Assembly: GCA_900552705.1 (NCBI GenBank)
Contig: USAX01000067.1
Location: forward strand, 1 to 10,604
Length of the DNA stretch: 10,604 nt
Source of the DNA: an uncultured Collinsella sp.
Lineage (GTDB): Bacteria > Actinomycetota > Coriobacteriia > Coriobacteriales > Coriobacteriaceae
Reading direction: 5' to 3'
Under the pieces are notes generated by a model. It was not told the DNA's origin and did not search any database. It saw only the letters and a program-made list of their open reading frames with translations. Shown in pieces: positions 1-5,973 of this stretch. A program made the position numbers and the translations under genes. Each line of letters opens with the position of its first letter. The stretch's first letter is position 1.

Positions 1-42
1 AAGCTCATGAAGGGCTTTGCGCCGATCGTCAAGCTGTCGTAA
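1..42 (+). CDS. 3' end of an unidentified upstream gene (partial)
   Basis: Reading in frame from base 1 gives thirteen codons, ending KGFAPIVKLS, then TAA at 40-42. The rest of the gene lies outside the window. The tail is too short to assign a family. It is called coding because the frame is open up to the stop and its codons are GC-rich like the genes to the right. The stop lies 8 nt before a large palindromic element (50-178), so that element would be in this gene's 3' untranslated region. Confidence 0.4.
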   Translation, partial: KLMKGFAPIVKLS

Positions 43-49
43 TCTCGGC

Positions 50-178
50 GGCCCCGGACAGGCACCATGGACAACGTCGCCTGCTCGGACAGTCCTGCTC
101 GCGCGGAGAGCACATTAAGTGCTCTCCTTTGCGTGCGGAACTCGCGATCGACGTTGTCCATGGCGCCTGTCCGGGGCC
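50..178 (+). repeat. 129-nt palindromic element, copy 1 (variable arms, conserved core)
   Basis: A 30-bp inverted repeat has arms at 50-79 and 149-178, matching at 29 of 30 positions (A64 against C164 is the mismatch). It encloses a 69-nt core (80-148). At the centre of the core is a perfect 9-bp hairpin, GGAGAGCAC (105-113) and GTGCTCTCC (119-127), with an ATTAA loop. The core recurs in reverse complement at 2309-2377 with 64 of 69 bases identical, but the arms do not match that copy. The element sits 8 nt after a stop codon. No T-run follows its right arm, so it is not a plain intrinsic terminator. It could be a structured 3' UTR RNA, a non-autonomous mobile element or a REP-like DNA hairpin; I do not recognise the family. 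Confidence 0.85.
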
Positions 179-257
179 TTGGGTAACGTTGCTTGCGAGC
201 GTCGCTCTGCTCGGTCGCTTTTTGGTCTGGAGAGCCGGGTGGGCTGAATAATTAGAC

Positions 258-303
258 ATGGCAAGGGGCTCCCCCGTTGATGAGCGGGAGTGCCCCTTGT
301 TGC
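258..303 (+). terminator. Terminator-like hairpin, left member of a direct repeat
   Basis: The arms CAAGGGGC (262-269) and GCCCCTTG (292-299) enclose a further GC-rich stem. Downstream is only TTGCGTTTGGG, so the T-tract is poor. The sequence is about 88% similar to 2206-2252, the terminator right after the toxin gene, in the same orientation. No gene ends directly in front of this copy: the nearest upstream stop is at 42. It may be the remnant of a duplicated terminator or insertion site at the left edge of the AbiE-like island, or simply one member of a common terminator family in this genome. Confidence 0.6.
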
Positions 304-333
304 GTTTGGGTTGTTACCTTGTGGTTTTGGTGA

Positions 334-383
334 TTGAACGTTTTATACTGTTCAGTATAATTTTAGATAGTAACTAAAACGTT
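334..383 (+). promoter_or_regulatory. AbiE promoter with overlapping operator-like inverted repeats
   Basis: TTGAAC (334-339), a 16-nt spacer and a perfect TATAAT (356-361) form a good sigma-70-type promoter. Three inverted repeats overlie it. TTATACTG (343-350) and CAGTATAA (353-360) form a perfect 8-bp dyad covering the spacer and -10 box. AACGTTTTA (337-345) and TAAAACGTT (375-383) form a perfect 9-bp pair. TTTTAG (361-366) and CTAAAA (374-379) form a third. AbiEi antitoxins are known to repress their own operon by binding inverted repeats in the promoter, so this is the probable operator of the next gene's product. Promoter and repeats are seen directly; the binding is inferred. Confidence 0.75.
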
Positions 384-408
384 GGTGAAATGAAAATGGT
401 GATAGGGA

Positions 409-1431
409 GTGTTAATATCCTGTCCCCCGAAACGCATCTTCTCCTTAGAGCTCGCTATCGATCCAAGGCCGGTAGAGGTGCAGATTCCCCGTATGTATTT
501 CGAGCGGTTTTCGCTTCATTTGGCGCAGCTTGGCACGTCTGAGCAAGGTGGCTTTATTGTTGCCGAGCCAAAAGAGCTGCCCAGTGTTATTTCGGCACGA
601 AACATTGTTGATGCCGTGCGCAAGGTCGATGCTCGTCCGGTGGCAATTTGCTGGGATGCCATGGATTTGGGCTTTATGCATGCGCTGGCTTCGGAGGGAA
701 TTGCATATATTCGAGATGGGCAGAATGCGTTTCTGCCGTTTATGGGTGCCTTCATTTCTGATGAGATACTGAACGCTCCCTCTGCAGCCCCGCTTTCACC
801 CCAATCCCAGCGAGTCGTATTAAATTACATTGCAGGGCGATGGGTTGACTGTTCTGCCGGCGACCTGGCGCGCCTGTGTGGTAAAAGCGCGGCGAGCGTA
901 AGCAACTATCTTTCAGAAATTGCCGCTATAGCTCCTGGATTGATTGTGCGGGATGGCAAAAAGCGTATATTGCACGACACCGGGTTGTCGACCGAGACGT
1001 TGCTAGACGGGTTTGAGGACTACCTTCGCTCGCCAGTTATAGAACGCATCCGGCTTAAGGAGGCAGTCGACAGGGTAGATTTGCGGGCCGTTGATGCGCT
1101 GCTTTCCGGCGTGTCTGCCCTTAGCTATATGTCCGACCTTGCTCATGATGGCTCTGCCCCAACCATTGCTCTCGAAAAGTATCAGCTAGAGGCCTTAAAA
1201 GAGCGTATGGGTGACAGATGGCTGGAGGCCCAGTGGTACGAATCGGCTGCTATCGAGATTGAGGTTTGGTCGTATCCCGTGGACGAGCCGTCCGATGTTA
1301 GCTTTGACACCGCGGGCCTGCAATGCGTTGACCCGTTTTCCTTATATGTTGCCTGCGCGAAAGCAGACTACAAAGACGACCGTCTGCTCGATGCGGTCGA
1401 ACAGCTCAGGAGGACGATATGCCAAAAGTAA
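409..1431 (+). CDS. abiEi: AbiEi-like antitoxin / transcriptional regulator of a type IV TA system
   Basis: This 340-residue protein is the probable antitoxin and autorepressor of the pair. A winged-helix-like segment lies at about 132-188, with the likely recognition helix in GKSAASVSNYLSEI (about 158-171). Residues about 225-335 resemble the AbiEi C-terminal region, including LLSGVSALSYMSDLA and VDPFSLYVACAKADYKDDR. The N-terminal 120 residues form a separate domain I cannot name, which makes the protein longer than the classical AbiEi of roughly 200 residues. The frame is closed upstream by TAG at 403-405. The GTG at 409 fits the promoter position, but the AGGGA before it is too close for a good ribosome site; ATG 493 (MYFERF) is the alternative start. 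The gene overlaps the toxin gene by 13 nt, indicating translational coupling. Base composition is more AT-rich than its neighbours, suggesting transfer. The family call rests on domain layout and the partner gene. Confidence 0.62.
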   Translation: MLISCPPKRIFSLELAIDPRPVEVQIPRMYFERFSLHLAQLGTSEQGGFIVAEPKELPSVISARNIVDAVRKVDARPVAICWDAMDLGFMHALASEGIAYIRDGQNAFLPFMGAFISDEILNAPSAAPLSPQSQRVVLNYIAGRWVDCSAGDLARLCGKSAASVSNYLSEIAAIAPGLIVRDGKKRILHDTGLSTETLLDGFEDYLRSPVIERIRLKEAVDRVDLRAVDALLSGVSALSYMSDLAHDGSAPTIALEKYQLEALKERMGDRWLEAQWYESAAIEIEVWSYPVDEPSDVSFDTAGLQCVDPFSLYVACAKADYKDDRLLDAVEQLRRTICQK

Positions 1432-2186
1432 GGGGAATAGAGCGATTTGCCGCTGCCATGAGCAATTGCGAGGGCGGCTATGTCCTTATTGGCGGAGGAG
1501 CCTGCAGCGTTCTATTTGACAGCGAAGGTGATTCATTTAGGGCTACCGAAGATTTGGATGTTGTTGTAATTGTTGATGGAAATAGCATCGAATTTGCCAC
1601 TGCATTTTGGACATTTATCAAAATCGCTGGATACGAGATTGGAAAAGTCGGCGATGGAAAGTGTACTTACTATCGATTCCGTTTACCCGAAGGATCAAGG
1701 CAGGCCTTAGATTGTCCCGGCCAAATCGAGTTGTTTGCCCGGCATCCAGACTTTACGCTTGAAGATGAAACGAGCGAAGTGGCTCCTCTATCCTTTGACG
1801 GAGCGATATCGAGTCTCTCTGCCATTATTCTCGATGATGGCTACTATGAGTTTATTCGTGATAACGCAACGAACGTAGGGGGCGTCACGTTGCTCGATGC
1901 ACTCCATATCATTCCCCTTAAGATGCGTGCGCACATTGATATCAACAGAAGTTATGAGGAAGGACGTCGTTGCAATAGCATTGATCGACGAAAGCATCGT
2001 TCGGATGTTGCTCGGCTTGCTGGTTTGTTGCCGCCTTCGGCTCGTTTGGAGCTAACAGAGCAAATGAGGATTGACGCAGAGGATTTTTTTGCGGACTTTT
2101 CTTCTTATGTAGATCGGCAGACCAACCGTAAGGAAAGGACACGACTTCAGGACACGTTATCGTTTCTGGAGAGGGTCTATTTGTAG
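1419..2186 (+). CDS. abiEii: AbiEii-like nucleotidyltransferase toxin
   Basis: This 255-residue cytoplasmic protein has a nucleotidyltransferase-fold N-terminus. The glycine motif LIGGGACS (about 24-30) is followed by TEDLDVVV with the metal-binding pair D45 and D47, and QIELF near 103-107 supplies the probable third acidic residue. Further on, PLKMRAHID (about 167-175) and RRKHRSDVARL (about 190-200) match the conserved Lys/Arg and K-H-R-x-D-V pattern of AbiEii-type proteins. AbiEii toxins arrest growth; related MenT enzymes add nucleotides to tRNA acceptor ends. The target here cannot be read from sequence. ATG 1419 is preceded by CAGGAGGA (1407-1414) and lies inside the antitoxin gene, so the two are co-expressed. 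It ends just before a terminator. A MNT-type antitoxin is less likely because no HEPN partner is present. Its base composition is AT-rich compared with the genes to the right. Confidence 0.66.
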   Translation: MPKVRGIERFAAAMSNCEGGYVLIGGGACSVLFDSEGDSFRATEDLDVVVIVDGNSIEFATAFWTFIKIAGYEIGKVGDGKCTYYRFRLPEGSRQALDCPGQIELFARHPDFTLEDETSEVAPLSFDGAISSLSAIILDDGYYEFIRDNATNVGGVTLLDALHIIPLKMRAHIDINRSYEEGRRCNSIDRRKHRSDVARLAGLLPPSARLELTEQMRIDAEDFFADFSSYVDRQTNRKERTRLQDTLSFLERVYL

Positions 2187-2205
2187 GCGTCGTGATTCGT
2201 TATAT

Positions 2206-2257
2206 ATGGCAAGGGGCTCTCCCGTTTGATGGGCGGGGGAACCCCTTGTTGCTTTTT
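2206..2257 (+). terminator. Intrinsic terminator of the AbiE-like operon
   Basis: The stem CAAGGGG (2210-2216) and CCCCTTG (2242-2248), with an inner CTCCCG/CGGGGG region, is followed by TTGC and five T's (2253-2257). It begins 20 nt after the toxin stop codon. The segment 2206-2252 is about 88% similar to 258-303 on the other side of the operon in the same orientation, so the operon is bracketed by direct repeats about 1.95 kb apart. Confidence 0.8.
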
Positions 2258-2278
2258 GATTGTCGTAACTAGCCAGAG

Positions 2279-2407
2279 GCTCGCCGGGACGGGCGCGGGG
2301 TTTGGCCGATCGCGAGTTCCGCACGAGCCGGAGAGCACTTAATGTGCTCTCCGCGCGAGCAGGACTGCCCGAGCAGGCGACCAATCCCCGCGCCCATCCC
2401 GGCGAGC
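2279..2407 (-). repeat. 129-nt palindromic element, copy 2 (inverted relative to copy 1)
   Basis: The arms at 2279-2308 and 2378-2407 are 30 nt each and pair at 27 of 30 positions. They enclose a 69-nt core (2309-2377) with the same 9-bp central hairpin and TTAAT loop. Read on the minus strand, the core differs from copy 1 at one isolated base and at four of five bases in a bulge-like patch next to the hairpin (TTTGC in copy 1, GGCTC here). Core length and arm length are identical in the two copies, but arm sequences agree at only about 13 of 30 positions. The element lies 17 nt beyond the manA stop codon, in the same gene-relative orientation as copy 1. It fills the gap between convergent abiEii and manA. 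Confidence 0.85.
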
Positions 2408-2424
2408 ACTTGGGGACCGGTGGC

Positions 2425-3357
2425 TTACAGGTGGCTGATGATCAGTTCCATCTTGCCTTCGAGGTCGATGGAGGTGACGGTGCTGGGGGCCAGGAGGTGG
2501 CTTCCCTTGTGGACGGGGTCGCCGCAGACGGTGCCTTCGCCGTCGATGACCGACAGGCACATGAAGGGCCAGCGCTGCTCGAGGGTCTTGCTGCCGTCGA
2601 CGCGCACGCGATCGACGGTGTAGCAGGGGTTGGACTCGAGCTCGGTCACGCCGTCGACCTCGGGCGCGGCCACGGTGCCGTCGGTCGGCGCCTGAACATC
2701 AAAATCGATGCAGTCGAGGCTCTGCTCAATATGCAGCGGGCGCAGCTTGCCGTCGGTGCCGGGGCGGTCGTAGTCGTACAGGCGATAGGTCACATCGCTC
2801 GACTGCTGCGTCTCCAAAATGAGCGTACCGGTCTTAATAGCGTGCACGGTACCGGAGTCAATCTGGAAAAAGTCGCCCTTGTGAATCGGCAGCACGTTGA
2901 GCATGTCGTCCCAGCGGCCATCTTCGATCATCTGCGCTGCCTCGGCGCGGTCCTTGGCGCGCTGGCCGACGATGATCGTGGCACCGGGCTCGCAGTCCAG
3001 CACATACCAGCACTCGGTCTTGCCCAGGCTGCCGTTCTCGTGCTCGGCAGCGTACTCGTCGTTGGGATGAATCTGGATCGAAAGGTCGTCCTTGGCGTCC
3101 AGAATCTTAATGAGCAGCGGGAACTCCTTGCCCTCGCAGTTGCCAAAGAGCTCACGGTGCTCGGCCCACAGCCACGACAGCGTGTGGCCGGCATACGGGC
3201 CCTCCGCAATCTGGCAGTCGCCGTTGGGATGGGCCGAGATGGCCCAGCACTCACCGATGGGACCCTCGGGAATGTCGTAACCAAATACGGTTTCGAGCTG
3301 GCGGCCGCCCCAGATCTTCTCGTGGAAGATCGGCGTCAGTTTAATCAAATCGGACAT
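2425..3357 (-). CDS. manA: Mannose-6-phosphate isomerase, class I (short form)
   Basis: This cytoplasmic, zinc-dependent enzyme interconverts mannose-6-phosphate and fructose-6-phosphate. The 310 residues match the short bacterial class I type (about 310-320). The cupin core shows the expected metal ligands: Q95 and H97 in SIQIHPND, E115 in GKTECWYVLD and H172 in DSGTVHAI. The catalytic arginine is probably R192 in SSDVTYRLYDYDR. The ATG at 3357 is chosen because GGGGG lies about 7 nt before it; ATG 3363, two codons earlier, is too close to that site, and the longer reading frame to 3420 adds a non-conserved tail. The gene is 73 nt downstream of the GntR gene on the same strand and may be co-transcribed with it, though manA also often stands alone. 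A palindromic element, not an ordinary terminator, follows its stop codon. Confidence 0.95.
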   Translation of the reverse strand: MSDLIKLTPIFHEKIWGGRQLETVFGYDIPEGPIGECWAISAHPNGDCQIAEGPYAGHTLSWLWAEHRELFGNCEGKEFPLLIKILDAKDDLSIQIHPNDEYAAEHENGSLGKTECWYVLDCEPGATIIVGQRAKDRAEAAQMIEDGRWDDMLNVLPIHKGDFFQIDSGTVHAIKTGTLILETQQSSDVTYRLYDYDRPGTDGKLRPLHIEQSLDCIDFDVQAPTDGTVAAPEVDGVTELESNPCYTVDRVRVDGSKTLEQRWPFMCLSVIDGEGTVCGDPVHKGSHLLAPSTVTSIDLEGKMELIISHL

Positions 3358-3430
3358 GTTCATACCCCCATGGTGTTGTGCGGCTGCCCACTCTAAACGA
3401 GCCATAACGAGCGCCCGCATGACTACAAAA

Positions 3431-4150
3431 CTATGCCAACGTTACGTTGTGCAGCTCAAAGCGGTCACCAACGTTGCGCGAGATCGAATGCTCAAAGGCG
3501 GTGCCGCTATCCAAAAAGCCAATCTGGTTGAGCTCGAGCAGGGGAGAGCCGGGTTTGGTGTCCAGGCGCTCAGCCTCTTCCTCGGTTGCCGCTACGGCGC
3601 GAATGGTGCGGTGGAAGCTCGAAATCTTCAGCCCGCATTGCTCGCGGATGAAGCTGTAGACCGATCCATACAGGTCTTTCTTTTTAAGGCCCGGAATCAG
3701 CTCGAGGGGCATGTAGGTGTACTCGATAACGATGGGCTTCTCGTCGACCTGGCGCACGCGCACGATGTGATAGGCAAAGTCATCCTCGGCAATTCCCAGC
3801 TGAGTCGCAACCTCTGCCGGCGGATTGACAATCGAGAAATCGTAGACCACCGAGGTTACCTTCTCCCCGCGGTGCTCATACGAAAAGCCCTGGGCGCGGT
3901 CGTTCTTGCCCTGGAAAAACGCCTTGTCGGGAAGCCCCGCCGTGTCTTTAACGTAGGTGCCCGATCCGCGCCGGCTGGTAACAAGACCCTCTTCGGTGAT
4001 CTGCTCGATAGCTCGTTTGACGGTGATTTTGGAAACGCTATAGAGCTCACAGAACTCAACGACGGTGGGTAGCTTGTCGCCCGGTTTAAGAGCGCCATCC
4101 TCGATGCTTCGACGGATATCTGCAGCTATCGCCTCGTATTTGGGAATCAT
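3431..4150 (-). CDS. GntR-family (HutC/UTRA) transcriptional regulator
   Basis: This 239-residue one-component regulator has a GntR winged helix at about 2-70, with helix-turn-helix LYSVSKITVKRAIEQI and wing GLVTSRRGSGTYV. A UTRA ligand domain follows (about 95-235), including RVRQVDEKPIVIEYTYMPLE (131-150) and the near-C-terminal FEHSISRNVGDRFEL. UTRA domains usually bind phosphosugars or related metabolites, and such proteins typically repress a divergent sugar operon until the ligand binds. Here the divergent operon encodes a phospho-glycosidase and a cellobiose-type PTS, so a phospho-beta-glycoside or hexose phosphate is the likely effector; the exact ligand is inferred. ATG 4150 is preceded by AAAGGAGG with a 4-nt spacer, which fixes the start. 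An operator candidate is the imperfect dyad ACTTTTATATAAGAAGT at 4216-4232. Confidence 0.9.
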   Translation of the reverse strand: MIPKYEAIAADIRRSIEDGALKPGDKLPTVVEFCELYSVSKITVKRAIEQITEEGLVTSRRGSGTYVKDTAGLPDKAFFQGKNDRAQGFSYEHRGEKVTSVVYDFSIVNPPAEVATQLGIAEDDFAYHIVRVRQVDEKPIVIEYTYMPLELIPGLKKKDLYGSVYSFIREQCGLKISSFHRTIRAVAATEEEAERLDTKPGSPLLELNQIGFLDSGTAFEHSISRNVGDRFELHNVTLA

Positions 4151-4258
4151 GGAACCTCCTTTCCGACATATAAGAATACGCAAGTAAGTATAACCCCCAA
4201 CGAGGCACCCATATTACTTTTATATAAGAAGTCCGAGAAAGAAAAAACAAAAAGACGC

Positions 4259-4296
4259 TTTACTTTAGAAATTAGAGCGCTATAGTTGTACGCAAC
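4259..4296 (+). promoter_or_regulatory. Candidate promoter of the GH1-PTS operon
   Basis: TTTACT (4259-4264), a 16-nt spacer and TATAGT (4281-4286) make a plausible sigma-70-type promoter in the AT-rich divergent region. GTTG (4285-4288) and CAAC (4293-4296) form a small dyad over the expected start. Further left, ATATAAGAA occurs twice (4168-4176 and 4222-4230), and TTATATAA (4220-4227) is palindromic; these may be regulator sites for the minus-strand promoter or for both. A minus-strand -10 candidate is TATACT (4192-4187), without a convincing -35. The leader from here to ATG 4453 would be about 160 nt. Confidence 0.45.
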
Positions 4297-4304
4297 GAAC
4301 GGAA

Positions 4305-4321
4305 CCCTGCCGCCGGCAGGG
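4305..4321 (+). other. Perfect leader hairpin
   Basis: CCCTGCC (4305-4311) and GGCAGGG (4315-4321) form a perfect 7-bp stem with a GCC loop, just after the candidate promoter. A second short stem follows, ACCGT (4325-4329) and ACGGT (4336-4340), with TTTTGTTTT directly after. The second resembles a weak terminator and competes with the longer pairing at 4330-4419. Confidence 0.4.
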
Positions 4322-4329
4322 CCGACCGT

Positions 4330-4419
4330 TTGGGGACGGTTTTGTTTTGGCGGGCTGGATACCCGGATAACCGGTGCGCGCCCGCGCCGGATAACTTGCC
4401 AAAGCAAACCCGTCTCCAA
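4330..4419 (+). repeat. Long imperfect inverted repeat in the GH1 leader (REP-like motif pair)
   Basis: Bases 4330-4351 pair with 4398-4419 over 22 positions: 19 Watson-Crick, two G-T and one mismatch, with a 46-nt loop. Each arm carries one copy of a dispersed motif (GGGGACGGTTTTGTTTTGG on the left, CCAAAGCAAACCCGTCTCC on the right). The motif occurs again at 8277-8297 and 9329-9352. The arrangement, two inverted copies separated by a GC-rich loop, is like bacterial REP/BIME elements; the family assignment is inferred. Confidence 0.6.
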
Positions 4420-4452
4420 CCGAAAGCTCTAGACACGAAAGCGAGGACTTTG

Positions 4453-5853
4453 ATGGCTCAGTATCAGCTGCCCCGTGACTTCTTCTTTGGCGCCGCTATG
4501 TCCGGCCCGCAGACTGAGGGTCAGTGGAACCAGGGCGGCAAGCTCGAGAATCTGTGGGACACCTGGTCCATCCAGGATCTGGGTTCGTTCTACAACTGCG
4601 TTGGCTCTTATGCCGGCAATGACTTTATGGCCAAGTACCGGGACGACCTTCGCATCATGAAGGACCTGGGCCTGAATACCTATCGCACTTCCATCCAGTG
4701 GAGCCGTCTGCTCGATGCCGACGGCAACCTCAATGAGGAGGGCGCTGCGTGGTATCACGAGCTGTTCCGCGCCTCTCGCGAGGCCGGCCTGGAGCCGTTT
4801 GTCAACTTGTACCACTTTGACATGCCCACCTACCTCTTTGACCGTGGCGGCTGGGAGAGCCGTGAGGTCGTCGAGGCTTACGCGCATTACGCCGACGTCG
4901 CCTTCCGCGAGTTTGGCCAGGAGATTAAGTACTGGTTCACCTTTAACGAGCCCATCGTCGAGCCCGAGCAGCGTTATCAGGAGGGCGTGTGGTTCCCGCA
5001 ACTCCACGACTTCAACCGCGCTCGCGCCGTGCAGTATCACATCTCGCTGGCACATGCGCTGGCCGTGGCCAACTATCGTAAGGCCTATGACGAGGGCGCT
5101 ATTCGCGCCGATGCCAAGATCGGCATGATTAACTGCTTTACCCCGGTCTACACCAAGGAGAACCCCAGCGAGGCAGACCTCGAGGCCGTGCGTATGACCA
5201 GCGGTATCAACAATCGCTGGTGGCTCGACCTTATTACCAAGGGCGAGCTTCCCGCCGACGTGCTCGACAGCCTGGCCGAGGGCGGCGTTAAGCTCCCGTT
5301 CCGTGCCGGCGACCAAGAGATTCTCAAGCAGGGTGTTGTCGACTGGCTCGGCTGCAACTACTACCACCCCACGCGTGTTCAGGCGCCGGCGAGCAAGGTC
5401 GACCAGTACGGCCTGCCGCACTTTGCCGACGAGTACGTATGGCCCGACGCCGTTATGAACGAGAGCCGCGGCTGGGAAATCTACCCGCAGGGCCTCTACG
5501 ACTTTGGCATGGACTGCGCTAAGAACTACCCCGATCTTGAGTGGTTTGTATCCGAGAACGGTATCGGCATCATGGACGAATACAAGAACCGTGACGCCGA
5601 AGGAACCATCCAGGATGACTACCGCGTCGACTTTGTGCGCCAGCACCTGGAGTGGGTCGCCAAGGCAATCGCCGAGGGCGCCAAATGCCGCGGATACCAT
5701 TACTGGGCCGTCATCGATAACTGGTCTTGGGCCAATGCCTTTAAGAACCGTTACGGCTTTGTCGAGGTCGACCTCATGGACGGCTACAAGCGTCGCCTTA
5801 AGAAGTCGGCGGCCTGGCTCAAACAGGTCGCCACGACCCACGTGGTTGATTAG
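4453..5853 (+). CDS. GH1 family 6-phospho-beta-glucosidase (or related phospho-beta-glycosidase)
   Basis: This 466-residue cytoplasmic TIM-barrel enzyme would hydrolyse the beta link of a PTS-imported phospho-disaccharide, releasing a hexose-6-phosphate and a free hexose. The acid/base is E166 in WFTFNEP and the nucleophile E368 in FVSENG. Other GH1 marks are FFFGAAMSGPQTEG (10-23), NLYHFDMP (118-125) and GCNYYHP (300-306). The substrate loop reads NWSWANAFKNRYG (423-435). Serine S425 replaces the glutamate that binds the free 4/6-hydroxyls in ordinary beta-glucosidases and so favours a phosphorylated substrate, but the usual phosphate-binding lysine position holds N432, with K431 next to it. 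ATG 4453 follows GAGGA at 4443-4447. It is the first gene of the operon, 120 nt before EIIC. The precise sugar (gluco, galacto or manno) is not settled. Confidence 0.88.
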   Translation: MAQYQLPRDFFFGAAMSGPQTEGQWNQGGKLENLWDTWSIQDLGSFYNCVGSYAGNDFMAKYRDDLRIMKDLGLNTYRTSIQWSRLLDADGNLNEEGAAWYHELFRASREAGLEPFVNLYHFDMPTYLFDRGGWESREVVEAYAHYADVAFREFGQEIKYWFTFNEPIVEPEQRYQEGVWFPQLHDFNRARAVQYHISLAHALAVANYRKAYDEGAIRADAKIGMINCFTPVYTKENPSEADLEAVRMTSGINNRWWLDLITKGELPADVLDSLAEGGVKLPFRAGDQEILKQGVVDWLGCNYYHPTRVQAPASKVDQYGLPHFADEYVWPDAVMNESRGWEIYPQGLYDFGMDCAKNYPDLEWFVSENGIGIMDEYKNRDAEGTIQDDYRVDFVRQHLEWVAKAIAEGAKCRGYHYWAVIDNWSWANAFKNRYGFVEVDLMDGYKRRLKKSAAWLKQVATTHVVD

Positions 5854-5874
5854 CGACCGGGCGAACGCCCAGAC

Positions 5875-5890
5875 CGCGCGCCGCCGCGCG
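5875..5890 (+). other. GC hairpin between GH1 and EIIC
   Basis: CGCGCG (5875-5880) and CGCGCG (5885-5890) form a 6-bp stem with a CCGC loop in the 120-nt gap. CAAAAC follows rather than T's, so it is not a terminator. It could stabilise or separate segments of the operon mRNA. Nothing else in the gap looks coding. Confidence 0.3.
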
Positions 5891-5973
5891 CAAAACATGG
5901 CACATCTGGTGGCAGAGGGCGACAGACCACCGTGCGCATAGGAAAAGGCCGGATTTGAAAGTTAGGAGCAATC

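Noticed and set aside
29..2384. Similar short peptides encoded on opposite strands near 120 and 2340 (both containing CSPREQDCPS)
   Set aside because: The similarity comes from the shared 69-nt core of the palindromic elements. No ribosome sites and no conserved reading frame outside the core, so a repeat and not a protein family.
50..2407. Composite transposon with terminal inverted repeats around the AbiE-like genes
   Set aside because: No transposase, no evident target duplication at the outer ends, and the outermost arm sequences differ between the two sides. Orientation is explained by convergent gene ends.
2302..3396. Long plus-strand open frame of 364 codons opposite manA
   Set aside because: It is antisense to a well-supported manA, has no family motifs, and its Val/Gly/Ala-rich make-up is typical of a frame opposite GC-rich coding sequence.
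4325..4348. BglG/LicT-type antitermination site before the GH1 gene
   Set aside because: No PRD-type antiterminator gene is present, the stem is only 5 bp, and the neighbouring regulator is a DNA-binding GntR protein.
4429..5898. Minus-strand open frame of 489 codons opposite GH1
   Set aside because: It is the shadow of the GH1 gene, with no motifs and no suitable ribosome site; all catalytic motifs are on the plus strand.
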